Assembly: GCA_004835665.1 (NCBI GenBank)
Contig: RBKR01000005.1
Coordinates: forward strand, 620,001 to 684,000
Direction of reading: 5' to 3'
DNA from: Phoma sp. XZ068
Lineage: Eukaryota > Ascomycota > Dothideomycetes > Pleosporales > Didymellaceae
Length of the DNA: 64,000 nucleotides
The position numbers were made by a program, and so were the translations under genes. The first letter of the stretch is position 1, and every line of letters begins with the position of its first letter. The notes below the pieces were generated by a model. It had not been told where the DNA came from. It ran no database searches and saw nothing but the letters and a program-made list of their open reading frames with translations. Below are positions 52,754 through 64,000 of this stretch, piece by piece.

Positions 52754-54083
52754 ACCTTACGCGTAGACTCCCTCACCAGCATCACGACACCACCAACGTT
52801 ACGGGCATGGTCTCGTTATCGGCCACCCTGTCCTCACCGTATCGAAGCTATGTCTCGCCTCCAGTACCACTATCTTCTACGCATGTATCACTACGTCTAC
52901 ATACCACCGGCCGCCGGTATTGTATCGGTACGCTTTCGGCGTATCAGACGTAAGTGTCGCTTCATTTCCTGTCACATACACGGGCTTCCTCAAGCCAAAT
53001 ACCCGGACCCCAGTACTGTTTCTTACACTTTTTTCTTTTCTGAAAGATACCCATCGTCTTTGCGATGACATCCATTCATACTTGGGTAAGACGGATACAT
53101 GGCGCTCTCCAATGCTGGCTGGGTTTTACGGAACGATTGGGTTATCCAATCAATCGGCACATGTGCGCCCGTTTACATATAATTAATATTGTAGACCTTC
53201 AAAGTGGTTTTTGTGCCCTCCATGTGATGCTTGTCATAGTAGTGTGTATGAACGTGAGCGCCCTTAGATGCCCATCATCTCAATATCTCAGTCATCTGGT
53301 ATCCTACACTACAACAGATGCTGTACACCAGCAAGTTTGACGAGCGAATCCTCGATGCAAAGAATCTAGATATTTGGAGTGGATATTCTAGCTGGGCGAA
53401 CTGCAAATATGTATCTACGTCAGTTTGATTGAGGAAGACGACAAGGGATCACAGAGCTAGAGCTACTCATCAACGATCATGAAGCAGCCGAGGAACATAA
53501 GAAGAAGGCTGCAGAAGGAAAGAAATCATAAATTTTGATGAGAAGGTTGAGAAGCAGGTCGAGGAGCTCAATGAGACCATTCTCTGGGTCTGAAATAGAG
53601 TTCAGAAACTTAGCAAAGTAGTTGCGTCTAAGATTTCAAAGAGCAGTGCCGGCTAAGTCTCGCAGCGGAAGACATGAAGGCCGAGAAGTAGCTTGGGCTA
53701 GTTGTCGTTCGAGGTCGAGGGCGTCTGGGGGTGAACTCGGGTTTGGAAGCCTTGATTATTATTCCTACTCGTTCTCGAAGCCAAAAATTGCTCCAAGGCT
53801 TTCTAGTAGATAATGCCACTAGTATGAATTTCCTCTCTGCAGCATATCTAACCCCCCCCCCCCCCCTTTCCGGTGAGTGAGAATAGACCCGTGAGATTTC
53901 CAGTAGCGGCATGTGAAGGTGAGGGAAGTGGGATCGAGTGGGAGATGGCCGGGCATTCGTTCATCCACTCTTACTCCTACATGTTCCCTACATTTACACA
54001 TTATTTCCTTTCAACTACCCTCATCTATACTTTGCTCAACTCATTGGACACACTGCTACTCCTACTCTTACCACAAGCTCAAA
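52754..54083. other. intergenic with a possible gene relic and a poly-C tract
   Basis: 1.3 kb without an intact gene. 53436-53590 contains broken coiled-coil-like coding sequence. A run of about 18 C lies near 53852-53869. The last 150 bp are the leader of the coiled-coil gene. Confidence 0.5.
53436..53700 (+). pseudogene. possible degenerate coiled-coil gene fragment
   Basis: One frame reads ITELELLINDHEAAEEHKKK up to a stop near 53531. A second frame resumes with NFDEKVEKQVEELNETILWV up to a stop near 53591. Both are heptad-like and charged, unlike random intergenic DNA. A shift and stops separate them. It could be a relic of a paralogue of the coiled-coil gene that follows. Confidence 0.35.
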
Positions 54084-55112
54084 ATGGTTAAAGAGAAAAT
54101 AGTATTCATTTGCGACCTCCCCGCTCTCAAGTGCGACTTTTCGTTTGACGAAGCCACTCTTCAAGCAAACATCAAAGCATACAAGTCCGACTACGACCCC
54201 GGAGATCCATGGACATGGCCCCAGATACCCTCAACAGGGCATCCAGGCTACCACAGAGACTCACATCTCATAATCACTCTGCCACAAGGAATCGCATACC
54301 CGCGCCACATTGTGTCCAACTTCTTGCGCTCTGGCCAGACTGTCAAGGTCGAACGCAATAAGTACGGGAAATGTGGAATCGGTTGGATCAAGCACGATAA
54401 CCTGCTGTTTCCGTTCAGTTATGATGGTAACGGACAACTGAAGACCGAAGATGCGCTGTCAGCGAGGGACAGATGGAATTGGATTTACAAGGTCACCGGG
54501 ACACATGCTGAGACGCTGGAAGTGGAAAGTGAAGAGAGACCGGTTCCAGAGTCTTCGACCGAAGCTTTCAATCAAGTTCTCAAGATGATGAACAAGACCC
54601 CGAAGAAGGACACTACTGAGACTGTCAACATCCGTAAGGAAATGAGTCAGCTCAGGGCAAAACTTGATAGCCAGACTGAACGAGCGGACAAGGCAGAGAA
54701 AGACTTGGGGCCAGCAAACCTCACCCACGAAAGAAAGCTTATGGAAGCCACCAATAAGCTGAAGTACACCATCACAGGAAACGAAACGCAGATCTCGGGC
54801 CTAAGGTTCCGCGTTCAGGCCGCCGAGTCCTCTTTGGAAAACGCAAGAGGGACACTCCGCCAAAAAATCAGTGAAAAGGAAGATGTGCTGAATCGGGAGA
54901 AGAAGCTGGTTGAAGAAGTCCAGGAACTGAACAAAATTTTGAAAGAGAAGGAACAACAAGTAGAAGCTGCAAAGAAGGAAGCTTCTACCACAAAAGAGCA
55001 AGTGATGAAGATCTGGGCGGAGATGAGGAAGGCAAAGGATGCGGAGGATCGAAAGCGGAAGGAAAGTGATGAAGCATTTGGTCTGGTGGTCAAGAAGACA
55101 AAATACATTTGA
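54084..55112 (+). CDS. coiled-coil protein of unknown function
   Basis: Seen: intronless. The ATG at 54084 gives 342 aa. Upstream in-frame codons lack family character. Residues 1-150 look globular (KIVFICDLPALKCDFSFDEA, then WTWPQIPSTGHPGYHRDSHL, then KYGKCGIGWIKHDNLLFPFS). Residues 185-335 form a nearly continuous coiled coil (IRKEMSQLRAKLDSQTERAD ... LVEEVQELNKILKEKEQQVE). The protein ends FGLVVKKTKYI. I recognise no family. The N-terminal part suggests a small novel domain, possibly lineage-restricted. Being followed by about 3.8 kb without genes and preceded by a relic, it sits in an accessory-looking stretch. Confidence 0.75.
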   Translation: MVKEKIVFICDLPALKCDFSFDEATLQANIKAYKSDYDPGDPWTWPQIPSTGHPGYHRDSHLIITLPQGIAYPRHIVSNFLRSGQTVKVERNKYGKCGIGWIKHDNLLFPFSYDGNGQLKTEDALSARDRWNWIYKVTGTHAETLEVESEERPVPESSTEAFNQVLKMMNKTPKKDTTETVNIRKEMSQLRAKLDSQTERADKAEKDLGPANLTHERKLMEATNKLKYTITGNETQISGLRFRVQAAESSLENARGTLRQKISEKEDVLNREKKLVEEVQELNKILKEKEQQVEAAKKEASTTKEQVMKIWAEMRKAKDAEDRKRKESDEAFGLVVKKTKYI

Positions 55113-58100
55113 TGCGGCCGGTCTGGGCAGGAGGCCTCGATGGTCACAAATGTAGCTACTTCTTGCGAGATTTTACTGAGACCGGAGTTTGATGCAGAAT
55201 GAACCATTACCATTCACGATTATGGAATCCGTGAAGTGGTCTTCAGAATATCGACTGATCGAGGGGTGCCAGGTCAAAGCGTGTATCAGCTGAGACCAGT
55301 TTCTGAGACTCTTGTCCGTACCCACTCCGCTGTACTTCCCATTTGAAGGGCTGAGGCCAGGATCTACGTCAACGCTCATCTCCGCGCAGCAATGTACGTT
55401 TCGAGAAAGTATTGTACAAAATCGGAAATTCCGCCAGGCGTACCATCTGCGGTGTCGATCTCAGGGTCCTGTTTGAAGAGTGGTAGTTGGCTGCGAAGTC
55501 CGATGGTCGCCAAAACGGGCACAACCCCAACACAATGTTTGAACAAGCCACTTGCAAGTGAGAATATCGCACGTACGTGCAATGAATGATCCCTGTGTCC
55601 AAAGTGTGAAAATCGCTCAATGGGCGCTCATGTATGGGATTGTGAATGAGTATTATTCGTCTTCCTTAGTAACAGCCGGAGTCCGAGCAGCTGAGAGGCG
55701 AAGAGAGCAATGATCCATTACGTGATATTCTTGACGATGATGGAATTGGAGAGAGCCCTGACGCAGCTATATATATTATCGTTCGATGATGCGCCTGTGT
55801 ATGTCGATGGGCAAGGACGCTGTGAAAAGTTAATGTAATGGTTGTATCGAAGTGTTGATATCAGAGACGAGCACGTTGCAGCTTACGTTCAGAAAAGACT
55901 GCAGATAGTTGCTGCTGAGAGGCACTGTCGTTAATGGTCACCACATTGCAATTGAGGGGTTACTATGGCTTCGTCGCAGATACCGAAAGCAACCAGCCAA
56001 AGAGCTGCCACATGACCGAACAACATGGTTTGATGAACCGTAGCAAGGCGTATGGACCATAGCACCTGATCTACGTGGTCCTATGCGCCACCTTCTGAAT
56101 TGTCGTGATGAATAGATCAAGTTGCTGCGCCTCTATCGATTCGTGATGCATCGCCGAGTGTCGGCGAAATCTTGGGTCGTCCGTGAAAGACGGTGTACGC
56201 GGTCGTGTAGACCGCCTGTGACAGTAGGTCTTCGATGCTGGGAACGAGACAGTCGATAGTACGCTTCTGGAATCCGGTTATTGTCGGAAATGGACCTCCA
56301 GGTTATACACCGTAACCGGATAAAGTCATCGATTGATGGGTAACGCAACGATCTGTTGTAAGTTGGGCCTTCCAATGTCACAAAGAGAGTCCGTGGCTGG
56401 AGCGAGGTCAGTACAGTATGTTGGACTTGGTATGTGGAATGGAGATTGCGAGGTTGGGGGCCATGGGCTGTTGTGGTTGGGCGGTCGAAGGAGGCAATGT
56501 TGATGCTGAAACGTGACGCGCTGGCGTTCGGACCTCGACTTTGGCGAGCAGAAGCATGCAAGGTTCAAAATCAATAGAATCTCCGCGACGTCAAATTGAA
56601 GATGAGGTTCGCACAGGCCTGCTGTGTAGCTGAGGCTGCAGTTTCTAAAGAAAGGTTCGACGTTGCCAGATGCGGCTGTAACACGGGCGCGTAGGTTGGA
56701 GTTGGGGTCTGCGCCTGTGCGAGCCGCCGGCGGGAACCGAAAGAGCCCCATTGAGCGCCTGTGTGACCCAGATGGAATGCTCATTCAGTATTGCCGGAGA
56801 TTAAACATGTTCATGAACCATAGTTTGGTGTCAGTGCATGTCCAGACTGCTTGAAGGCGACGACTGTTGGACGAGAGAGCGCGTACTGGCGGAGCTGGGT
56901 CCTAACGACGGCGGATAATCGGTGACATGACTAGCGAACGACACTCCATTCTTGTCTTCTGACTGAAGATGCATAAGGTTACAATGTCTTAGTTGGCAGC
57001 CAACATTCTAGAAAAGACATCCTGGCAGCCTCGGTAGCATGGGCCCTGTAGCATGAGGCGGTGCAGCGCTTCTTGAAGGATCTCGACGTGACGCTTGGGC
57101 GTTCATTGGTGACAGTTTCCAACACCAAGATTACGACATATGTTGGGAGTGGGTTCTTTGGCCACTTCAACGTGGCATTATAGCAGGGTTTGTATCGTTC
57201 ATGCGCAGTCCATGATGCCCGATCATTCTGTCTAGAGTAAACGAGTTGAAACGGCGGTGATGTTTGTACGGCCCGTTGGCCAATCCGGCGCAATCCGCAA
57301 CCCTTGCGCATGACATGTCGATCCAGATCAGGTGGAGTTTATCTGCGGCAGATGGCCGAACACCTTGAGGCCCGGTGTCAGGCCAGCCTTCATGCAAGGC
57401 CATTGACAGTCTGGAGATTTGACAGCCGATGGAGATTGAGTCAAACGATGGGCAAGAACTCTGTTCGCATGCCCGCAGGTGGTAGGCAGAATGCGGCAGC
57501 CAACGCACCGAAAGTCACCATCCCATGCAAGCGAGGTTTTCCCCGCCAAGTTGTTCGGTCGCATAGCCACAGCCATTCATTTTCCACGCTACCATGGACA
57601 ATGCTACGCCGATGTCTACACGTACTGTAACACGCGTTCACGATGGCAAAATATGCTTTCTTCGCCCAAACCGGCGTGCAGGGATATGGTTTCGCAGTCG
57701 CCTCCGCTGTATTCTCGGTAAGGAGGCTGGGGAATCTGCGCAGAATGTAAATCTCCGCCAACAGTCGTCATTCGTCATGCTACGCTGGCGAAGTCCGCAA
57801 CGATGCCTGCCTGGATGGTCTGGTGGCTAGACAGATAAGTCATTCTACTATATGGGAGCAGGTGTGCAGCTACAGCGTGGTCGTTTTCTATTCATCGAGC
57901 GCTGCAGTGTTCTCCACTGCACCACCTCACCGCCTCGCATTCTCTCCCAACGTGACCTGACCCAAGGAGCACCCGACTATCGTTAAGAACCGGCCAGACA
58001 CAGCATCGCACGAGTACATATCGGCACTGCAGCCCCCAGGAGACAGTTCGCTTGTTGTTGACCGCTGCCACGCTGTCTGCTATCCACTCGACGCTTCCCA

Positions 58101-58947
58101 CTTGGTACAGCCAGTACCACAACGGTCAGCGGCATCTTCAAACATCAACTCGCTCGACCTCGAAACACGTAGCGGGACGCTGCTCCATTGGTTGACAGGC
58201 GCTGCCGCTGATTTGGGTACACGAGCCCCCGCATACGACTGGCTTGAAGTTGAAACGCACTATTTTCAGTCCTGCAGTTCGACTTCCCACAACTCTCGCA
58301 GGCTTCCCAAATCCGGCCAACAGCCGCTGGCCTCAGTCTCGCGAGGCGCGCTACGTTCCAATCCCTGTCCACTCAGACCGCTGATTGGGTCCCACAACGT
58401 GCCGCTGAAGCCCCACCAACGACAGTTGGATTCACCGCGCGTTGGCATAAGTATCATCGACTCGACTCCTGATACTCTTCTGGTCAGTGCAAGTTTCTTC
58501 ACTTTTCTCTCATCCCTTCTTTCCACCTGTTACACCCCAGCGGTGCAGGTTACATTCTTCAGTCCGCGACTGCCCAATCCACTTCACGCTTCCCAGCCTT
58601 ACCATCATTGCTTGGCAGCGCCAATACCAAACTCTCCCTTCCACCTGTCTTCCTTGCAGCAGTATCGCCTCGATAACTCAATTGCGCCTTCCGCCGGTCG
58701 GAATCGTCATTCACCTTAATATTCACTGTCGCCTTGTGTTTCAACCTTGTCGAACTTCTTCCAACCCAAGCCACAGCCACAGCCCCCGGACTGCGCTTAC
58801 CCAACTCCAACAGACCGGAATTTAATCTGTGTTGAAGACCTGCCATTGGACCAACATATTGATACTACAGTCTCAATATCGACTTACACTTTCAGTGAAA
58901 GTCGACCCTCATCCACCTTTCAGCAACACACATCTCAAACATTCATC
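55113..58947. other. long gene-poor region upstream of the cyclin gene
   Basis: 3.8 kb with no gene I can support. One minus-strand frame at 55376-55582 reads like a genuine C-terminal peptide (FSLASGLFKHCVGVVPVLAT), but I find no upstream exon and treat it as a relic at best. 58100-58947 is pyrimidine/CA-rich and is probably the long 5' leader and promoter of the cyclin gene. Confidence 0.4.
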
Positions 58948-59961
58948 ATGCCTTACTCAGCAAACCTGGCAAGGGAGAACAGTGCCGCGTTGGACTACTT
59001 CATCCAGCAGCCTGTATCTCAAGACATGATCTCATACCTCGCACAGAAGGCAACACAAGTTATCAGGTGTGAACCATCGCTCGACAAGACCCTTCCTCCC
59101 ACACCACCTGCCTCTCCTCCTCACCAGGTCAGGGAACCGTTCCTGCCGTCTGTCGAAGAGTTCATCACATCTCTCGTCGAGCGCTCGCATGTTCAGGTCC
59201 CTACCCTCATGACCAGCTTGGTCTACCTCTCCCGTCTCCGGTCCAGGCTCCCTCCCGTTGCCAAGGGCATGAAGTGCACTACCCACCGCATCTTCCTTGC
59301 TTCTCTCATCCTCGCAGCCAAGAACCTCAACGACTCCTCACCCAAGAACAAGCACTGGGCTCGCTACAGCGCTGTTCGCGGCTACGACAACTTCGGCTTC
59401 TCCATCACCGAGGTCAACCTCATGGAGAAGCAGCTCCTCTTCCTTCTCGACTGGGACCTCCGCATCAACCCCGAGGACCTTTACTACCACCTTGAGCCTT
59501 TCCTTGCACCAATCCGTGTCTGGCAGGCTCGCCAGGCCGAGAAGGCCAGGCTCATCGAGCAGGAGAAGGAGTATGCCCGCCAGCAGCAGTACCAGCTTAC
59601 TGCTGAGAACCTCTCCTCCTACGAGTACACTTCATATGCCCCTCGCCAGCAGAAGTACGCCTACCACTCCTCCCGCGCAGCTTCGCGCACTCCTTCTCTG
59701 TCGCCTCCCACTCGCAGCTCCTCTGTCTCCACAACATCGTCGCCATCCAGCTTCCACGATGAGCCCTCCGAGGCTATTATGCACAGCTACGACCAGGGTG
59801 CTACTATTGTACATATCAATGCACCTGTCACACAGACCAGACTGCAGCACTCGCTTCCCATCTACGACGACAACAAGCCGGCGAAGAAGGCAAAGACGTC
59901 CGGCGGCTTCTTCAACAGGATGTTCGCCGGTGCGTACGCGAGCCGCCAAGCAGCCTACTAA
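58948..59961 (+). CDS. Pcl1/2-type (Pho85) cyclin
   Basis: Seen: intronless. The ATG at 58948 gives 337 aa and is the first ATG of a frame open since 58747. An N-terminal part of about 70 residues with TPPASPP precedes the cyclin box (about 73-200): FITSLVERSHVQVPTLMTSL, then GMKCTTHRIFLASLILAAKN, then HWARYSAVRGYDNFGFSITE and NLMEKQLLFLLDWDLRINPE. The C-terminal third is Ser/Gln-rich with TRSSSVSTTSSPSSFHDEPS. Family knowledge: Pcl1/Pcl2-type cyclins pair with the CDK Pho85 and act in G1 progression and polarity. The lack of a Pho80-type spacing and the DWDLRI block point to the Pcl1/2 group. The long leader suggests translational or transcriptional control, but no element is identifiable. 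Confidence 0.9.
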   Translation: MPYSANLARENSAALDYFIQQPVSQDMISYLAQKATQVIRCEPSLDKTLPPTPPASPPHQVREPFLPSVEEFITSLVERSHVQVPTLMTSLVYLSRLRSRLPPVAKGMKCTTHRIFLASLILAAKNLNDSSPKNKHWARYSAVRGYDNFGFSITEVNLMEKQLLFLLDWDLRINPEDLYYHLEPFLAPIRVWQARQAEKARLIEQEKEYARQQQYQLTAENLSSYEYTSYAPRQQKYAYHSSRAASRTPSLSPPTRSSSVSTTSSPSSFHDEPSEAIMHSYDQGATIVHINAPVTQTRLQHSLPIYDDNKPAKKAKTSGGFFNRMFAGAYASRQAAY

Positions 59962-61340
59962 AATTGCATTCGCTTTCCCATATCATCCACCTAGACCCTC
60001 GAGTTTGTTTCGCATTACATCTTTTCAAGTTATGAAAACGATTTGTATGGACATGATATGCCGAAAAGATTGCCGGACAACCGTTCAACATATCATCGCA
60101 TGACACACGGCGTTCCATTTTGAAGCATTTGCACAGCACGCATAGCATTGCATGGCGTTTGGAGGAGTATAATCACACATGGTCCATTATTTCTATCGGC
60201 CGGCGCGCCTCAATATCCAATAGTGGTTAGCTACACATCTACACATACCGTTTCCTGCGGGACATACGAGTAATGAAATCTCAATCAATACTTTATATAC
60301 CTCCGTGCTTTCTCTGATTAGGACCGTTCCAACGTTCGCTTCGTTCCGAGTGCACGAGCAGTACCGACAAATATGTCCTGACATCTCCTTGCAATCTCCG
60401 CCATGGATCCTAACGGCAGCTAGGGACGGACAAACTATCACATGTACGGCAAGGCTGGGAGCAATGAGGCTAGTAAGTAACATCCTCTGGTTCGTGCAAT
60501 AAGGCGGACACATTCGAGAGCATTCTTCACGGTCGCGTTCGTATCGCGCGTGCAAGTGGTGTGGGTGCACAACGAGGGGTGGGAGGCTGTACAAGAACGC
60601 AGACAGCCTAACGCAGTCACTCAGCCCAGGAGACCCCGCAAGGCGTCCGGCATCTCAGCCTCCACGACAGCCTTTTGTGTCTGCTGTGAAAGATCGTGCA
60701 GTGCTGTAGAATCCACTTCTTCATCGGTTGGCGGGCAGCCAGTCATTCTGCCTCGTACAATACTCCACCGGCTGTCAGCGCAGCTGTGTCAATGCCTCAA
60801 AGCCAAGCCTGTACCCTTAACCACCATTGCAGAAGGTGGGCTGCTGGGGCTGAATCCAAAGCACCGAAATCGTGAACGGTCAGATGCAATATGCAGGGGT
60901 CTCAAAGTGTGGTTTGGAGATCAAACAGTGGAGGTCGTTGATTCGGGTTTTTTGGTGTTTCACATTGAAGGACTTGGCGCACTGGCGGGTGGTTGACGAG
61001 CTCTTTCTGATAGCGGGCGGGTGGGGCCGTACAGATGATTGGTGGACGATTGGGAAGGAGTCGGTGAGGGGTCCTGATATCACCGATGATTGATTTTTGC
61101 ACAATTCATCACCACTTCAAGACAGATTCGAAGGCCGAACAGTGCGGAAAAATTGACAGTTACCCTGCAATCTTGTCCATTCTTGCAGAGCGTTGTCCGC
61201 TGGCCTGTAAGGCTTAGACAGCAATGCAGCGTTACTTATCGGTGGTAGAGTAACGTGCAAGTCCGTGGCGCAGTCCACTCATGCCAGGATCGATATCGAG
61301 TGTAATCCTTTGGCCTGCATGAGTGCCTGAGTCCACGAAG
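59962..61340. other. intergenic
   Basis: 1.4 kb between two plus-strand genes: 3' UTR of the cyclin and promoter of the HET gene. No supported gene or repeat. Confidence 0.4.
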
Positions 61341-63490
61341 ATGACTGATCTGAAGCTCGCGTTACACGACGTCGCTTCCCGGTGCGAAATACCGGTAGCG
61401 ACAAACTTACAGGACAAGAAGGCCTACGATGCGAGCTCAAACTTCCTTTGCGAGAAGTGTGCTGCGCTGACTTACCAGCACATGAGAACATCAGAAGGCC
61501 AAACACATCATGATAATTGGAGGAAACTGAAAGAGGCTGCAAGTCATGGGTGCCGTTTGTGCACCTTCTTGACGATTGCTCCCCTTCATCCCAAATCGTC
61601 TTCGCGCTCGATATTCCATGCCGACACTAGCGGGCCATTTCAATTCAAGATTCTGAAGACCTGGAAACAAGAGACAGCATGTCTTCACATCTGTGTGCCA
61701 CAGGACAAACATTCGGCTGCAGTATACTATCTCTACCTCAAGACAGGTAATTTACCCGCTCAATGGTGCTGCCCAAGTCTGAGAGATCTGCAGACAAGCC
61801 TGGAGCGATTCCGAGCTGCGAGATCAAGATGACGGACTCTGAGAGTGATCGACTTTCCGCTACTTCTATTGAAAGAATCACGGCCTGGGTCCAAGCTTGT
61901 CAGACATCACATCAATCGTGCAGGCGGAAAAGTGACACCATACCCCCCACCCGCATGATCGATATCTCCCCAACTGATATGCCTGGACATGTCCGTTTGG
62001 TAGAAGGAAATGGTCGGTCAGATGTAGAGTATGTTGCGCTAAGCCACTGTTGGGGGGATATGCCGCCCAACACTATACATTTGTAAGAAGCCCCGAAACA
62101 AGCCATGAATAAGATCGTGTTGACCAAGGCTTAACTACAGCCTCTCTAAATGTGAGACAAACAATATAGATTCTTTGCGGCGTGGTGTCCAAATCGAGTT
62201 GCTCCCCAAGCTTTATCGAGATGCCATTCATTTGACCAGGGCAATCAAAAAGAGGTAAGATCTTTAACGCTGCTCAGCTGGATAGCCAAGCTAATGGCCT
62301 CAGGTACATCTGGATCGACTCGTTATGCATCATTCAAGACAGCAAAGAAGACTGGGCATTAGAATGCCAGCGGATGTCTGATATCTACTCTAACTGCTAC
62401 TTGACAGTCTCCGCAATGTCCTACGAAAACAATTTGCGAGGATTTCAACACGTACGTGCTGTGGACGTGCCCCCACACTATCCGCTATGTCCACTGCCCG
62501 GACATCCAGGAACGCACGTCTACGTACGATCCATGGTCGATCACAAGTCCAGAAATGATTACCTCAAATACAGAGGCTGGGCTTTTCAGGAACTTCTTCT
62601 TTCTCCACGGGTACTTCATTTCACATCTACAGCTATGGCGTTTGAATGTGACACGAGCACAGTCCTCGAACGTGGCCCTGGAAGCGACTCGCTGTTCGGC
62701 ATTGATACGGGGAAAACGACTTGTATACGCGGCGACCAATAGTCTTGGTAATGTTCGTACCAAGTACCACGACCGTTGGCTCCACCTCGTACAATCGTAT
62801 TCACAGCTAGAGCTTACGTACAAAGCTGATCGACTGCCAGCCTTGTCCGGCATAGCATGCCTTGTAGCATCGAAAACAAATGATGCATACATCGCAGGGC
62901 TGTGGAAGGACGATATGGCAGCAGGTTTGCTGTGGTATGTCTGGCCGTGCAAACCAGCGACACCCGTCTACATCGCTCCATCTTGGAGCTGGGCTTCCAC
63001 TACCTCGGTATGGACCTTAGATCCTGCACGGCGCCGTTATCTTGATTTGGAAATCATCGATGTGCATACCCAACTCTCGACAAGTAATCCATATGGAGAA
63101 GTCTCGGCTGCCTCCCTGATAGTATCTGGTCCATTAAAGCAATGTGCAACCACTGAGCTGATGAAAAAAGGTAACCGGTACTTTGCCCTGAAGGATAAGG
63201 ATCCGATTACTGTCCGTTTTGCTCTTGATAGTGGCCAGATCAAGTCCATCAAGTCGGAACATTTCTGGTGCTTGGACTGTACAACAGGAAAGGCCGAGGA
63301 TGTTGCAAAGGCTCGCAAAACACAGAGGAGAGAAACGTTCTTCCGCCCTCATGGCCTTGTGTTAGAGCGAATCGAGGACACGAGGCACCTATACAAACGC
63401 ATAGGAGCGTTTGAAGTTTTCGACATTGCCAAAAAAGATACGGATTGGTGCAAGAGCGGATTTGTAAAGACGAGAATTGAGATTATATGA
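61341..63490 (+). CDS. HET-domain protein, multi-exon (one junction uncertain)
   Basis: Seen: proposed exons 61341-61746, 61794-62082, 62141-62254, 62304-62693 and 62743-63490 give 648 aa. The first three introns (47, 58, 49 nt) have good signals. A Cys-rich start (FLCEKCAALTYQHM, then GCRLCTFLTI) precedes the HET domain: VEYVALSHCWGDMPPNT, then SLRRGVQIELLPKLYRDAIH, then YIWIDSLCIIQDSKEDW, then MSDIYSNCYLTVSAM. RGWAFQELLLSPRVLHF and LPALSGIACLVAS with PSWSWAST are the usual later blocks. Between 62694 and 62742 the frame must change. A 49-nt intron fits the phase but its donor (GTTCGG) is poor, so a frameshift is the alternative. Family knowledge: this long architecture with a Cys-containing front is common among Pezizomycotina HET proteins of unassigned specificity. 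Confidence 0.8.
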
Positions 63491-63601
63491 GAGGATCTTT
63501 TTGCCTCGACATAGTGCCTGAGTGAATTTTTGTTGGTGAGGATGTGATGTCTCCTGGAATATCCTCTCGAAGATAGCCGCTTTGTGCAGGCTTCTTAAAT
63601 A

Positions 63602-63805
63602 ATGAGTTTAGGAGGAGGCTTTGGTAGAACTCAGGCCGCAATTAAACGAAAGACGCCAGACGCCAGGCAACCCGATGATGCTTTGAAACTTGATGGCGCA
63701 TCTTGGGAGGATCTGATGGCACTGAACCGAAGCCAACTAGAAGAACTAGACGTCATTATCGGGTCTTTCGTCGAGCAGGCGCTCGCGAAATCTATGTTGC
63801 TATAA
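63602..63805 (+). CDS. small hypothetical protein
   Basis: An ATG-initiated frame of 67 aa, starting MSLGGGFGRTQAAIKRKTPD and ending in a predicted helix (LNRSQLEELDVIIGSFVEQA). No family recognised. It could be a short gene, an exon of a gene running off the window, or chance. It begins 111 bp after the HET gene's stop. Confidence 0.3.
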   Translation: MSLGGGFGRTQAAIKRKTPDARQPDDALKLDGASWEDLMALNRSQLEELDVIIGSFVEQALAKSMLL

Positions 63806-64000
63806 TGCGCTCGGTCTATTCATGGAGGTGAGAGATACTGAGCTGAAAGTACCCTGCAAGAATTGCTAGGGAAAGTTGGATTGAATATAATGACTCGGCC
63901 GTATCACCCATCCAGAACCATGCTCATAATCGAACAGCGCTAGGAATTATGAAACTGCAGATTTTAGAGAGTGCGTGGGATACAGGCAGTTTGAATGTAG
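63806..64000. other. right edge of window
   Basis: Nothing recognised in the last 195 bp. Confidence 0.4.

Noticed and set aside
55376..55582. 68-codon minus-strand frame resembling a C-terminal exon
   Set aside because: No supporting upstream exon, domain or acceptor context. Mentioned only as a possible relic.
56133..57761. Several 80-150 codon frames in the gene-poor region before the cyclin
   Set aside because: They overlap on both strands, have mixed composition and lack domains or consistent splice sites.

Overview
The window is nuclear DNA of a filamentous ascomycete (Pezizomycotina, most likely Dothideomycetes). Reasons: two HET-domain incompatibility genes, a UstYa (DUF3328) protein, a 2EXR protein, Ser/Pro-rich disordered proteins, GC-rich coding DNA, and mostly 44-121 nt introns with GTAAGT/GTACGT/GTATGT donors and CTAAC-type branch sites. 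All gene models were joined by hand from reading frames and splice signals. No transcript or database evidence was available.

Layout. 1-11.9 kb is a housekeeping block: a GRAM/WBP2-like protein cut by the left edge, a large histidine phosphatase, a class II aldolase/adducin protein, a GH47 alpha-1,2-mannosidase, DLT1 and the TATA-binding protein. 14.2-19.6 kb is accessory: a HET protein, a small secreted protein preceded by a 24-bp repeat, a PMU1-like phosphatase and a tRNA-Lys(CUU) gene. 20.8-21.1 kb is a degenerate minisatellite. 21.5-39.6 kb returns to core genes: a RING protein, a GNAT acetyltransferase, a disordered protein, a PDK1/Pkh kinase, a 1059-aa Met-rich protein, an Ntr1/TFIP11 G-patch splicing factor and a single-pass membrane protein. 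After about 2 kb of AT-rich, gene-free DNA comes an accessory locus (41.6-44.5 kb). It holds a Gly/Tyr-rich secretory repeat precursor divergent from a UstYa-family gene. Then come a 2EXR protein, a 5'-nucleotidase-like metallophosphatase, an ING/PHD protein, a conserved Cys/His protein, a coiled-coil protein beside a possible relic, a Pcl-type cyclin and a second HET gene at the right end.

Two observations stand out. First, the 182-aa precursor at 41658-42347 has a signal peptide and three Gly/Tyr/Lys peptides. Each peptide is preceded by an unbroken run of X-Ala/X-Pro dipeptides and ends in Lys-Arg or Pro-Arg, so it is laid out for Kex2- and Ste13-type processing. It lies next to a gene of the UstYa family, whose members oxidatively cyclise fungal ribosomal peptides, which suggests an undescribed dikaritin-like RiPP locus. 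Second, the tRNA-Lys gene at 19467-19591 is interrupted in the T loop, not the anticodon loop, by 52 nt that look like an mRNA-type intron (GT...CTAAC...CAG). Exact removal gives a canonical 73-nt tRNA, and the insert carries its own B-box-like sequence.

Long stretches at 11.9-14.2, 39.6-41.6 and 55.1-58.9 kb show no gene that I can support.
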